DNA of 64,000 nt, from positions 1-64,000 of the forward strand of contig CAWEYW010000013.1 in assembly GCA_963813415.1 (NCBI GenBank), in the 5' to 3' direction. This DNA is from CAIWHR01 sp963813415 (GTDB lineage Bacteria; Pseudomonadota; Gammaproteobacteria; Burkholderiales; Casimicrobiaceae). A model generated the notes under the pieces. It ran no database searches. It was not told where the DNA came from and worked only from the letters and a program-made list of their open reading frames with translations. Both the position numbers and the translations under genes were made by a program. This document shows, piece after piece, positions 1 to 9,017 of this stretch (the stretch's first letter is position 1; the number at the start of each line of letters is the position of its first letter).

Positions 1-581
1 TCCTCGACGATCGCCGCGATCTCCAGCGCTGTCCCGAGATCCGACCCAATCGCAATCAACCCATGATGCGCGAGCAGGCACGCCTTGCGGCCCTCCAGCG
101 CTTGCAGAGCGGCCTCCGCCAGCGCCTCGGTGCCGAACGTCGCGTACTCGGCGCAGCGAATGTCGACGCCGCCGGCACGAGCCACCATGTAATGGAACGC
201 GGGAATGCCACGGTTCATGCACGCGAGCGTGGTGGCGAACATGGAATGCGCATGCACCACGGCCCCCGCATCGGCGCGGGTCGCATAGATCGCGCGATGG
301 AAATGCCATTCCGTCGATGGCACGCGGGCATCGGCGTCGCGCACCGTGCCGTCCAGGTGCACGGCGACGACGTCCGCCGTCGCGAGCGCGTCGTAGGGCA
401 TGCCACTCGGGGTGATCAGGAATCCGTCGAACGCATCGCTGCGAAAGCGCGCGCTGACATTGCCTGCGCGGCCGCGGTTGAGGCCGCTCGCGTTCATCGC
501 CCGGGCCGTGGCGATCACCGCGTCGCGTACGCGGTCCTCGTCCCGCACGGCGTTCTGTTCGCGTGCGGGGCCGCCGGTCAT
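1..581 (-). CDS. class II aldolase/adducin family protein, probable methylthioribulose-1-phosphate aldolase (3' end outside window)
   Basis: First 193 codons of a class II (zinc) aldolase; the C-terminus runs off the left edge. Seen: the family acid in STEWHFHRA (Glu91), the zinc pair HAHS (His110, His112) and a further His in LLAHHG (about 172-173). The ATG overlaps the mtnA stop codon as ATGA, so the two are probably translationally coupled. Relatives include MtnB (dehydratase of the classical methionine salvage pathway), L-fuculose-phosphate aldolase and Ald2, which splits methylthioribulose-1-phosphate into DHAP and methylthioacetaldehyde. The coupling to mtnA favours the Ald2 or MtnB role; the sequence alone does not separate them. 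Confidence 0.85.
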   Translation of the reverse strand, partial: MTGGPAREQNAVRDEDRVRDAVIATARAMNASGLNRGRAGNVSARFRSDAFDGFLITPSGMPYDALATADVVAVHLDGTVRDADARVPSTEWHFHRAIYATRADAGAVVHAHSMFATTLACMNRGIPAFHYMVARAGGVDIRCAEYATFGTEALAEAALQALEGRKACLLAHHGLIAIGSDLGTALEIAAIVE

Positions 582-1717
582 CGCTTGAACCGCTCCGGGA
601 ACGTGCGGGCAATGGCCTCCGCGCTGGCGTCGATCACGCCGCGTTCGGTGACGAGGCCCGCGAGCAGCCGTGCCGGCGTCACGTCGAACGCGAAGTTCAC
701 GGCCCGCGTGCCCGCCGGGGCGATCTGCACGGACGTGACCTGGCCATACGCGTCGCGGCCGTGCACTTCCAGCACTTCATCGGGGCTGCGCGCCTCGATC
801 GGAATGCCTTCGCCCGAGGGCAGCGCCGGATCGAGGGTCGGCGAGGGCATCGCCACGTAGAACGGGACGCGGTTGTCGGCCGCCGCGAGGGCCTTGTCGT
901 AGGTCCCGATCTTGTTGCACGCGTCGCCATTGGCGGCGACGCGATCCGCGCCGACCAGCACGATGTCCACGTCACCGCGGCGCATCAGCAGACCACTGGC
1001 GCTGTCGCTGAAGAGGGTGTGCGGCACGCCGCGCTGCTCGCACTCCCACGCCGTGAGATTCGCGCCCTGCAGGCGCGGACGTGTCTCGCTCACCCACAGG
1101 TGCACCGGCAGCCCTTCCGAGTGCGCCATGAAGACCGCTGCGGTGGCCGTGCCCCACCCGCAGGTGGCGAGCGCCCCGGCATTGCAATGCGTCATGACGT
1201 TGACGGCACCGGGCTTGCGTTCCGCCAGGCCGCGCAGGAGGGCGAGACCGTGATCGCCGATGCGGCGGTTGATGCCGACATCCTCGGTGACGATGCGATC
1301 GGCTTCCGCCCAGGCGCGATCGGCACGCTCGCCTTCCGGGAATGGCAGCACCGCGTCGCGCACGCGATCGAGCGCCCAGCGCAGGTTGACCGCCGTCGGC
1401 CGGGTCGCATCCAGGGCCGCATGGGAGCGCTTCAACGCAGCATCCGACGGGTCCTGCTCGAGCGCCAGCGCGAGGCCGTAGGCGCCGACCGCGCCGATGA
1501 GGGGCGCTCCGCGCACGGCCATCCTGCGAATGGCGAGCGCGACAGCGTCGCAATCGGCAATGGTCATTCGCACCACCGCATGCGGGAGGAGGCGCTGATC
1601 GATGACCTCGATCGAGCGCGTTTCCGGGCGGTGGATGATCGCGCGATACGGCCCCGGGTCGGCATCGAGACCGACCGGATACGCGGCAGCGTGACTGCTG
1701 GGGAGCACCGCACTCAT
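578..1717 (-). CDS. mtnA: S-methyl-5-thioribose-1-phosphate isomerase
   Basis: Cytosolic aldose-ketose isomerase of the methionine salvage pathway, converting 5-methylthioribose-1-phosphate to methylthioribulose-1-phosphate. The 379-residue protein has RGAPLIG (about 69-75), the catalytic Cys in MTHCNAGALAT (Cys178) and the catalytic Asp in VGADRVAANGD (Asp258), followed by NKIGTY, all diagnostic of MtnA within the eIF2B-alpha-like fold. It begins 27 nt after the spermidine-synthase-like gene and overlaps the aldolase by ATGA, so the three look like one transcript. MTA phosphorylase or MTR kinase, needed to make its substrate, is not in this window. Confidence 0.95.
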   Translation of the reverse strand: MSAVLPSSHAAAYPVGLDADPGPYRAIIHRPETRSIEVIDQRLLPHAVVRMTIADCDAVALAIRRMAVRGAPLIGAVGAYGLALALEQDPSDAALKRSHAALDATRPTAVNLRWALDRVRDAVLPFPEGERADRAWAEADRIVTEDVGINRRIGDHGLALLRGLAERKPGAVNVMTHCNAGALATCGWGTATAAVFMAHSEGLPVHLWVSETRPRLQGANLTAWECEQRGVPHTLFSDSASGLLMRRGDVDIVLVGADRVAANGDACNKIGTYDKALAAADNRVPFYVAMPSPTLDPALPSGEGIPIEARSPDEVLEVHGRDAYGQVTSVQIAPAGTRAVNFAFDVTPARLLAGLVTERGVIDASAEAIARTFPERFKR

Positions 1718-1744
1718 GACGGGATTCTAGCGTGCCGCCGCAGC

Positions 1745-3772
1745 TCAGCGCAGCACCTGGAGCAGGTTGTTGAAATCATCGGTCCACACCCGCCAGTCGC
1801 GGCGCGGCTGGATCGGCTTCGTGGCTGCGCTGATCAGCGGCTTCGCCAGCATCGCGTGGTCCGCGGACAGGAGCACCCAGTCGCTCTTGCTGGAAAGCGG
1901 TTCCTCGCCCGTATCGACGACCTGCACGACATCGAGGTTGCGCTCGTGCGCCAGTGCCTCGACCACCGGCACGAGATCGAGGAAGCGGTTGGTGACGTGG
2001 AACGCGATCACGCCGCTCGGCTTCATGTGCCGCAGGTACACGCCGAGCGCCTCCCGCGTGATGAGGTGCACGGGGATCGCATCGCTCGAAAACGCGTCGA
2101 TCACGAGCACGTCGAAGCCCTGCGGCTTCTCGCGTTCGAGATTCAGGCGCGCGTCGCCCAGCGCGATCTCGATGGTGGCGTCGCTGTCTTCCAGATAGGT
2201 GAACATGGTCCGCGCGATCGTCGGGACCGCGGGGTTGATGTCGTAGAAGCGGTAGACGTCGCCCTTGCTGCCCCACGCCGCGAGCGTTCCCGTGCCGAGA
2301 CCGATCACGCCGACTTTCAACGGCTGCAGCGTGGGATGAATGGATTCGAAGAGCCGCCCGATGCCGGACGACGCCGTGTAATAGGTGCTCGGCCGGCGGC
2401 GCAGATCGGGTGCGAGGTACTGGGTGCCATGGAGGATCGTGCCGTGCACCAGGGAACGGTGCGCCGTCGGGCCGGTCGTGCCCACCTGCAGCACCCGCAG
2501 CACGCCGTAGAAGTTGCGCGTGGCGTAGATGGTGTCCTCGAAGAACTGCCGGATGCTCCAGATGCTCGCCCCCAGCGTGACCACCACCGCGGCGCCGGCG
2601 AGGGCGCGGAACACGGGCGCGTCGCGGCGCACCTGCAGCACCAGAAGAACGGCACAAAGCAGGAGTCCGCCGCCGAGCTCGAAGTAGGCCGGCAGGACCA
2701 CCGGCGCGAGAATGCCGACGACGATCGACCCGACGGCGCCGCCGACCGAGATCATGAGATAGAAGCGCGTCAGGTACGCGGGGGCGGGCTTCGAGCGCGC
2801 AAGCTCGCCATGGCAGAACATGCACGCGAGGAAGAGGCCGATGCAAAACACCGGCAGTTGCAGTTGCAGCACGTGCGTGAGCCGGGTATCGGCGAGCGTC
2901 CACCCCATGACGCCCAGAGCCGCCGCGACCGCCGCCAGGAACAGCGGCCGGCGATACCAGCCCGCGGTATCGAAGGCGAGGATGAAGGTCAGCAGGTAGA
3001 TCGCCAAGGGCACGATCCACAGCAAGGGCACCGAGGCGATGTTCTGCGTGATGTGATTGGATACGGCGAGCAGCAGCACCGATCCCGTGGCGGCCAGCGC
3101 GCACCACGTGAGTTGCGTGCCGAATGTCGGTCGCGCGCGAGCGTCGACCGGTGCGCTCGGTGTCGCGCGCAGCACGCCGTCGCCCGCCGTACGGGCCGGG
3201 ATGCTGCGCCAGCCGGCCACGATGCACAGCACGACGAAGACGACGTAGGCGATCGACCAGCCAATGGCCTGCTCCCGTGTCGGCGCCCACGGCTCGAGCA
3301 GCAAGGGGTAGCCAAGCAGGCCGAGCATCGACGCAAGATTGGACAGCGCGAACAGCCGGTAAGGACTGGCGCCGGGCCGGGCGCGCGCGAACCAGGCCTG
3401 GACGAGCGGGCTCGTCGTGGACAGCAGGAAGTACGGCAAGCCGATGGTCGCCGCGAGGAGGCCCAGGATGCGCCACGCCGGATTCTCGGTCCCGGTGGGC
3501 TTCCATTGCACTCCGGGAATGATGGGCAGCACCAGCACCGACAGGACGAGCAGCGCCGAGTGCAGCAGCACCTGCGCGCGCGGTCGCAGGCGGTGCACGG
3601 CGAGATCGGAGTAGGCGTATCCGGCGAGGAGCGCCGTCTGGAAGAACACCAGACAAGTCGTCCAGACCGCCGCGGACCCGCCGAACCACGGCAGGATTTC
3701 CTTCGCGGTTATCGGCTGCAGCACGAACAGCAGGAACGCGCTCGCGAAGATCGTCAGGCCGTAAAGAAGCAT
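1745..3772 (-). CDS. membrane-fused spermidine synthase-like protein
   Basis: 675 residues. The N-terminal ~400 residues are strongly hydrophobic, with roughly ten predicted membrane segments. The C-terminal ~250 residues form a Rossmann methyltransferase-like domain of the spermidine synthase family, with VGVIGLGTGTLAA (nucleotide-binding loop) and DVLVIDAFSSDAIPVHL (acidic motif). Families of this architecture are known as fused MFS/spermidine synthase proteins, and their reaction is mostly unproven. A true aminopropyltransferase would release methylthioadenosine. The mtnA gene lies 27 nt downstream in the same direction, which fits that idea but does not prove it. It is probably an inner-membrane protein with a cytoplasmic catalytic domain. 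Confidence 0.85.
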   Translation of the reverse strand: MLLYGLTIFASAFLLFVLQPITAKEILPWFGGSAAVWTTCLVFFQTALLAGYAYSDLAVHRLRPRAQVLLHSALLVLSVLVLPIIPGVQWKPTGTENPAWRILGLLAATIGLPYFLLSTTSPLVQAWFARARPGASPYRLFALSNLASMLGLLGYPLLLEPWAPTREQAIGWSIAYVVFVVLCIVAGWRSIPARTAGDGVLRATPSAPVDARARPTFGTQLTWCALAATGSVLLLAVSNHITQNIASVPLLWIVPLAIYLLTFILAFDTAGWYRRPLFLAAVAAALGVMGWTLADTRLTHVLQLQLPVFCIGLFLACMFCHGELARSKPAPAYLTRFYLMISVGGAVGSIVVGILAPVVLPAYFELGGGLLLCAVLLVLQVRRDAPVFRALAGAAVVVTLGASIWSIRQFFEDTIYATRNFYGVLRVLQVGTTGPTAHRSLVHGTILHGTQYLAPDLRRRPSTYYTASSGIGRLFESIHPTLQPLKVGVIGLGTGTLAAWGSKGDVYRFYDINPAVPTIARTMFTYLEDSDATIEIALGDARLNLEREKPQGFDVLVIDAFSSDAIPVHLITREALGVYLRHMKPSGVIAFHVTNRFLDLVPVVEALAHERNLDVVQVVDTGEEPLSSKSDWVLLSADHAMLAKPLISAATKPIQPRRDWRVWTDDFNNLLQVLR

Positions 3773-3869
3773 CGTGAGCGCGGGAGGACCGGCGCGGGTC
3801 GCGTCGGCGCGCCGATTCTACCGGAGGCCGGTCCGCAGGCCGCGCGGCGCCGGCCGGCCAGACGTTGCG

Positions 3870-4928
3870 TCAGTGCAGCGTTGCCGGCTTGAAGTAGTCG
3901 ACGCGGTCGATCGAGCGCACCTTCACCTCGCGCACATCGACGTCATGCAAAACGCGCAGTGGAATCTCGGTGCCGGCGGCGCCGTACCCCCACACTTTCC
4001 CGTAGAACTCCGCCTGGCTGTGGACGCCGTCGTGGCCGATGCCGAGGATGATGTCGCCGGGTTCGATGCCTGCCTTCGCGGCGGGTCCTTCCGGCGAGAC
4101 ACGCACCACGAAGAGCCGGCCGTGCACTTCGTCGGCGTTGACGCCGAGCCACGGCCGTGCCGGCCCGGCGCGGTGCCCGGTCTTCAGCAGATCGTCGAGC
4201 ACCGGCTTCAGGAGGTCGATGGGGACGAACATGTTGCCGGGCAAGGTGGTCTCGCCGGTCAGCGCGTCGCGCACCACGAGCGCGCCGATGCCGAGGAGTC
4301 GTCCATTGCTGTCCACCAGGGCGGCGCCGCTCCACTTGAGGGTCGGCGGCGAGGTGAAGATGGCCTGGTCGACGAGATATTCCCAGTTGCCCGTGAACTG
4401 CCGGCGCGACACCACGAAGGCGAGGGTGACGTCGTCGCGACCTTCATAGTTCACGACCATCACCGGATCGCGCACCTTCAGCGCACTGGATTCGCCGAAC
4501 GGGAGCGGCCGCGCGTCGAGCGGGAGCATCGTGCGCACGAGGCCGAGACCGGTCGCATGATCGTAGCCAACCACCGTGGCGGGAAGCGTCTTGCCGCGGC
4601 GGTCGACGATCTGGATCTGGTCGGCTTCCACCAGCAGATAGCCGATGGTCAGGATCAGGCCGCCCTCACCGATCACGACGCCGGAGCCCTCGCGCTCGGG
4701 ACCGAGCGACGTGGCACTGCGCGCGCCCTCGACCGCACGCGTGTGCACTTTCACGACCGCGCCGAAGAGTCGGTCGGCCTCGGCGCGCGCCTGCGGCGAC
4801 GGGGTGTCGGGGTCGTCGGCCATGTCGGCGGCCATCGCCTGCAACCCGGGCAGCGCCAGCGCACAGACCATGCACGCCCGGAACCCGAAGCGCCGCAGCG
4901 CAATCATGCGAGCAGGACAGCGTGCCAT
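3870..4928 (-). CDS. trypsin-fold PDZ protein lacking the catalytic His and Asp (HtrA-like pseudoprotease)
   Basis: About 352 residues: a signal peptide (ending near LQAMAAD), a trypsin-like domain and a C-terminal PDZ domain (LGVNADEVHGRL, then AAKAGIEPGDIILGIG). The start is the ATG at 4928, preceded by GGAGG at a good distance; in-frame ATGs further upstream lack this. Key residues differ from HtrA: the usual TNNHVV is LTIGYLLV (Tyr97 for His), DLALLK is GLGLVR (Gly for Asp), and only the Ser-like site KWSGAAL (Ser200) remains. It is therefore probably a non-proteolytic periplasmic binding or scaffold protein. The divergent dehydratase operon starts about 250 nt away. Confidence 0.8.
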   Translation of the reverse strand: MARCPARMIALRRFGFRACMVCALALPGLQAMAADMADDPDTPSPQARAEADRLFGAVVKVHTRAVEGARSATSLGPEREGSGVVIGEGGLILTIGYLLVEADQIQIVDRRGKTLPATVVGYDHATGLGLVRTMLPLDARPLPFGESSALKVRDPVMVVNYEGRDDVTLAFVVSRRQFTGNWEYLVDQAIFTSPPTLKWSGAALVDSNGRLLGIGALVVRDALTGETTLPGNMFVPIDLLKPVLDDLLKTGHRAGPARPWLGVNADEVHGRLFVVRVSPEGPAAKAGIEPGDIILGIGHDGVHSQAEFYGKVWGYGAAGTEIPLRVLHDVDVREVKVRSIDRVDYFKPATLH

Positions 4929-5095
4929 CACGACCTCCATGGGAACGTGCAGCGGGTTCGCGGCGCATCCGGAATTCCGGCAGCCCCGACGCCAGTCTAA
5001 CCGGCGCGGCGGCCACGGTCGCATCGTGCTTTGGACACCCGCCACGCGTGCCGGTTTCCCGCCGCGCGCAGTGCGTCCGCGTCACGACCGCTGCG

Positions 5096-5101
5096 TATAA
5101 T
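5096..5101 (+). promoter_or_regulatory. candidate sigma-70 -10 element of the sugar-acid operon
   Basis: A perfect TATAAT lies 75 nt upstream of the dehydratase ATG in the divergent gap. No convincing -35 hexamer is seen at 16-18 nt spacing, so the promoter may need an activator. Confidence 0.4.
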
Positions 5102-5175
5102 CGGCTGCGTATTCCGGCGCTCCCACCCTCGGGAGAGCGCTCGCTGCGTTGTTGCCCTGCTCACCCACGTCACTC

Positions 5176-6903
5176 ATGAAACCACGCAAGAAGCCCGAAG
5201 AGCTGCGCTCGCATCGCTGGTATGGAGCGACGGACCTGCGCTCGTTCGGCCACCGTTCGCGGTCGGCGCAGATGGGCTACGCGCGCAGCGATTACCTGGG
5301 CAAGCCGGTCATCGCGATCATCAACACCTGGAGCGACATCAACCCGTGTCATACGCACTTCCGGCAGCGGGCCGAGGAGGTGAAGCGGGGCGTCTGGCAG
5401 GCGGGGGGATTCCCGGTCGAGATGCCGGCTATCACGCTTTCCGAGCCGTTCCAGAAGCCGACCACCATGCTCTACCGCAATCTCCTCGCGATGGAGACGG
5501 AGGAGCTGCTGCGCTCGTATCCGGCCGACGGCTGCGTGCTGATGGGTGGCTGCGACAAGACGACTCCGGCGTTGCTGATGGGCGCGATCAGCATGAACCT
5601 GCCGGCGATCTTCATGCCCGCCGGACCCATGCTGCGCGGCGACTGGCAGGGGCAATACCTGGGCTCGGGCTCGGACGTGTGGAAATACTGGGCGGAAAAG
5701 CGCGCCGGCCATTTGTCCGACAGCGCATGGCAGGAAATCGAGGACGGCATCGCGCGCTCGCCGGGGCACTGCATGACGATGGGCACGGCGTCGACGATGA
5801 CCTCGGCAGCGGAGGCGATGGGCTTCACGTTGTCGGGCGCGGCGTCGATTCCGGCGCCGGACTCGCGGCACGCCCGCATGGCGACGGCGAGCGGCCGTCG
5901 CATCGTCGACATGGTCTGGGAGGATCTCAAGCCGCGCGACATCCTGACCGCGGCGAGCATCGACAACGCGATCGTCACCGTGCTCGCGCTCGGCGGCTCC
6001 ACCAATGCCATCGTGCACCTGATCGCCATCGCGCGACGGGCGGGGATCGCCCTGACGCTCGAACGCTTCGACGCGCTCGCCCGCACGACTCCGCTTCTTG
6101 CCAACATCCGGCCGGCCGGCAAGTACCTCATGGAGGACTTCTACTATGCAGGCGGCCTGCGTGCATTGCTGCGCACCTTGGGCGAGCGGCTGACCGGCGA
6201 CGCCATGACCGTGAACGGCAGCACGATCGGCGCCAACGTCGCCGACGCCGTCGTGCATCAGCCCGACGTGATTCGCGCTCCGCACGAGGCGCTGGTTGCG
6301 CAGGACAGCCTGGCGATCCTGCACGGCAATCTCGCGCCCGACGGCGCGGTCATCAAGCCCGCCGCCGCCGAAGCGCGTCTCCTGCAGCACACGGGTCCCG
6401 CGGTCGTGTTCGAGAACTACAACGACATGGCCGCGCGCCTGGACGATCCGGAACTCGACGTGACGCCAGACTCGGTTCTGGTGCTCAAGAGTGCCGGCCC
6501 GCTCGGCGCCCCGGGCATGCCGGAGTGGGGCCAGCTGCCGCTTCCCCGGAAGATCCTCGAGCAGGGCATCCGCGACATGGTGCGCATTTCCGATGCCCGC
6601 ATGAGCGGCACGAGCTATGGCGCCTGCGTGCTGCACGTCACGCCCGAGTCGCACGTGGGCGGTCCGCTCGCGCTGGTGCGCGATGGCGACCTGATCGAGC
6701 TCGACGTGCCTGCGCGCCGGCTGGAGCTCAAGGTTTCGGAGGCGGAGCTCGCCGCGCGCCGCGCCGCATGGCAGGCCCCCGCGCCGCATTACGCGCGCGG
6801 TTTCGGCGCGCTGTATCAACAGCATATCCGGCAGGCCAACGAGGGCTGCGACTTCGATTTTCTCGAAGGCACGGCGGCGACGCCGGATCCGGAAATCCAT
6901 TGA
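5176..6903 (+). CDS. IlvD/Edd-family sugar-acid dehydratase (L-arabonate dehydratase-like)
   Basis: 575 residues, full length for the family. Iron-sulfur cluster cysteines are visible in DINPCHTH (Cys58), MGGCDKTT (Cys126) and SPGHCMTMGTAST (Cys199), as in [2Fe-2S] sugar-acid dehydratases. The opening RSHRWYG...FGHRSR...YARSDYLGKPVI is typical of the L-arabonate/pentonate dehydratase branch rather than of IlvD itself. These enzymes remove water from an aldonate to give a 2-keto-3-deoxy acid. The start is the ATG at 5176, where family similarity begins; an in-frame upstream start would add nine unconserved residues. The frameshifted dehydrogenase starts 13 nt downstream. The exact substrate cannot be read from the sequence. 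Confidence 0.88.
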   Translation: MKPRKKPEELRSHRWYGATDLRSFGHRSRSAQMGYARSDYLGKPVIAIINTWSDINPCHTHFRQRAEEVKRGVWQAGGFPVEMPAITLSEPFQKPTTMLYRNLLAMETEELLRSYPADGCVLMGGCDKTTPALLMGAISMNLPAIFMPAGPMLRGDWQGQYLGSGSDVWKYWAEKRAGHLSDSAWQEIEDGIARSPGHCMTMGTASTMTSAAEAMGFTLSGAASIPAPDSRHARMATASGRRIVDMVWEDLKPRDILTAASIDNAIVTVLALGGSTNAIVHLIAIARRAGIALTLERFDALARTTPLLANIRPAGKYLMEDFYYAGGLRALLRTLGERLTGDAMTVNGSTIGANVADAVVHQPDVIRAPHEALVAQDSLAILHGNLAPDGAVIKPAAAEARLLQHTGPAVVFENYNDMAARLDDPELDVTPDSVLVLKSAGPLGAPGMPEWGQLPLPRKILEQGIRDMVRISDARMSGTSYGACVLHVTPESHVGGPLALVRDGDLIELDVPARRLELKVSEAELAARRAAWQAPAPHYARGFGALYQQHIRQANEGCDFDFLEGTAATPDPEIH

Positions 6904-6916
6904 CCCGAACACACCG

Positions 6917-7976
6917 ATGAAGACCATTCCGGCATCGAAGCTCGTCGCATTCGTCGCCGCCATCATGCACGGCGGCGGCTGCAACAGTCGCGAAGCCGAG
7001 GTGGTCGCGCGGCGACTCGTCGACTCCAATCTCGTCGGCCATGATTCGCATGGCGTGCTGCGCGTCGAGCAAGTATCTGGAATGGGTCCGCGAGGGCAAC
7101 CTGCGGCCCAACCAGACAGCCACGGTGGTGTTCGAAAGCGACACGATCGCGATCATCGATGGCAACCTCGGCTTCGGCCAGGTCGTCGGCGAATTCGCCA
7201 CCAATCTGGGCATCGGCAAGGCCGCCAGATCGGGCATTGCGATGGTGGGATTGCGCAATTGCGGCCATCTCGGCCGGGTCGGCGATTGGGCCGAAATGGC
7301 CGCACACGCCGGACAGGTGTCGCTGCATTTCCTCAATACGTCGGGCGCGCAGCGCGTGGCGCCGTTCGGTGGCAGCGACCGCCGGCTCTCGACCAATCCG
7401 ATCGCGATCGGCGTGCCGGTGACCGGCGCCGAGCCGGTGATCCTCGACGTGACGACCTCGACGGTCGCCGAAGGCAAGCTCATGGTCGCCCTGAACAAGG
7501 GCGAGCAGGTACCCGATGGCTGGATCATCGACAAGCGCGGCCAGCCGACGACCGATCCGAAGGATTTCTACGACGGCGGCGCGCTCCTGACCGTGGGTGC
7601 GCACAAAGGCTCCGGTCTGTCGATGATCACCGACCTCCTGGCCGGTGCCATCTCCACCGGCAAGAGCTCGGACCCCGACGATCCGGTACTGCGCAACAAC
7701 ATGCTGTCGATCTTCATCGCGCCAACGATCTACGATCCCGGTGGCAGCGTGTTGCGCGAGGCGCGTCGCTTCCTCGACTGGGTGAAGGCGTCGCCGCCGG
7801 CGCAGCCCGGTGTACCCGTGCTCGCTCCCGGCGATGTCGAGCGGCGCACCCGCGAGGCGCGGCTCGCCGATGGCATTCCCATCGACGAAAAGACGTGGGC
7901 GGACCTGATCGGCGCCGCGGCATCGGTCGGCATCGACATCACGCGCGCTGAAGCGCTGGTCGGCCACCCGGTTTAG
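6917..7976 (+). pseudogene. malate/L-lactate dehydrogenase family (Ldh2/MdhA-type) gene with a single-base frameshift
   Basis: The protein opens in one frame (about 50 residues, to NLVGHDSHGVLRV) and continues in another from SKYLEWVREGNL to a stop at 7974-7976. Dropping one G near 7067 restores a continuous NAD(P)-dependent oxidoreductase of the Ldh_2 family, about 350 residues, with HDSHG, RNCGHLGR, STNPIAIGVP and GAHKGSGLSMI all in place. It lies 13 nt after the dehydratase, so it probably oxidises or reduces a hydroxy- or keto-acid in the same pathway. The otherwise perfect conservation suggests either a very recent mutation or a sequencing/assembly error. Confidence 0.85.
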
Positions 7977-8042
7977 TCGCACAATCGGCGGCGCGCGATC
8001 GGGTCGGATGGCCCGTCGCCTTTCATCCATCGAAGGAGCTGC

Positions 8043-9011
8043 ATGAACCGTCGTTGCCTCGTCCTTGCCGGCCTTGTCCTCGCCTGCTGCACCTCGCTCG
8101 CCTCGGCGCAGGCATGGCCGAGCAAACCCGTTCGCTGGATCGTGCCGTTCGCGCCCGGCGGGACCACCGACATCCTGGCGCGCACCATCGGCGAGAAGCT
8201 CAGTGTCGCGCTCGGACAGCCGGTGATCATCGACAACCGGCCGGGAGCGGGCGGGGGCGTCGGTGCGGAGCTCGCGGCAAAGTCGGCGCCGGATGGATAC
8301 ACGCTGGTCGGCGGCACCATCAGCACGCACGCGATCAACGCGTCGCTGTACAGCAAGCTCCCGTACGATCCGGTGAAGGACTTCGCCCCCATCACCCTGA
8401 TCGCGCGCCTGCCCAACATGCTCGTGATCAATCCCAGGATCCCGGCCAACAACGTGCGCGAGCTCATCGCGCTCATGAAGGCCAAGCCGGGCACGTTCAG
8501 CTTCGCCTCCAGCGGCAACGGCACGTCGCAGCACCTTTCGGGTGAACTGTTCAAGAGCATGGCCGGGGTCGAGATGCAGCACATCCCGTACAAGGGCAGT
8601 CCGCCGGCGCTGCAGGACGTCGTTGCCGGACAGGTGTCGATGACCTTCGACAACATCACGACCGCATGGCCCCTCGCCAAAGGCGGCCAGTTGCGCGCGC
8701 TCGCGGTCACCACGGCGAAGCGCTCACCCGTCGCACCCGACGTGCCTACGCTCGCCGAAGCCGGACTGACCGGTTACGAGATCGGCTCGTGGCAGGGTGT
8801 GTTCGCGCCAGCCGGCACGCCGCCCGAGATCATCCGCAGGCTCAACACCGAGATCGTGAAGATCATCAACATGCCGGACGTACGCGACAAGCTGCTGGGA
8901 CTCGGCGCCGAGCCCGTCGGCGATACGCCCGAGGAATTCGCCGCACTCGTGCGCACGGAAGTCGTCAAGTGGGCGGACGTGGTGAAGAAGTCCGGCGCAC
9001 GCGTCGACTGA
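8043..9011 (+). CDS. Bug-family tripartite tricarboxylate transporter substrate-binding protein
   Basis: 322 residues, with a cleavable signal peptide (ending LASAQA) and family landmarks WPSKPVRWIVPFAPGG, DNRPGAGG, LPYDPVKDFAPI and HIPYKGSPPALQD. Bug proteins are periplasmic receptors for carboxylates, working with TctA/TctB membrane proteins that are absent from this window; such orphan copies are abundant in Burkholderiales. The place between sugar-acid enzymes and the hydrolase suggests that the ligand feeds this operon. An AAGGAG ribosome site lies just before the ATG. Confidence 0.93.
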   Translation: MNRRCLVLAGLVLACCTSLASAQAWPSKPVRWIVPFAPGGTTDILARTIGEKLSVALGQPVIIDNRPGAGGGVGAELAAKSAPDGYTLVGGTISTHAINASLYSKLPYDPVKDFAPITLIARLPNMLVINPRIPANNVRELIALMKAKPGTFSFASSGNGTSQHLSGELFKSMAGVEMQHIPYKGSPPALQDVVAGQVSMTFDNITTAWPLAKGGQLRALAVTTAKRSPVAPDVPTLAEAGLTGYEIGSWQGVFAPAGTPPEIIRRLNTEIVKIINMPDVRDKLLGLGAEPVGDTPEEFAALVRTEVVKWADVVKKSGARVD

Positions 9012-9017
9012 ATCGCC

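Noticed and set aside
563..3892. A 1109-codon open frame on the plus strand across mtnA and the spermidine-synthase-like gene
   Set aside because: It is antisense to two genes with clear family motifs, is His/Arg/Asp-rich as expected for the complement of high-GC coding DNA, and has no domain.
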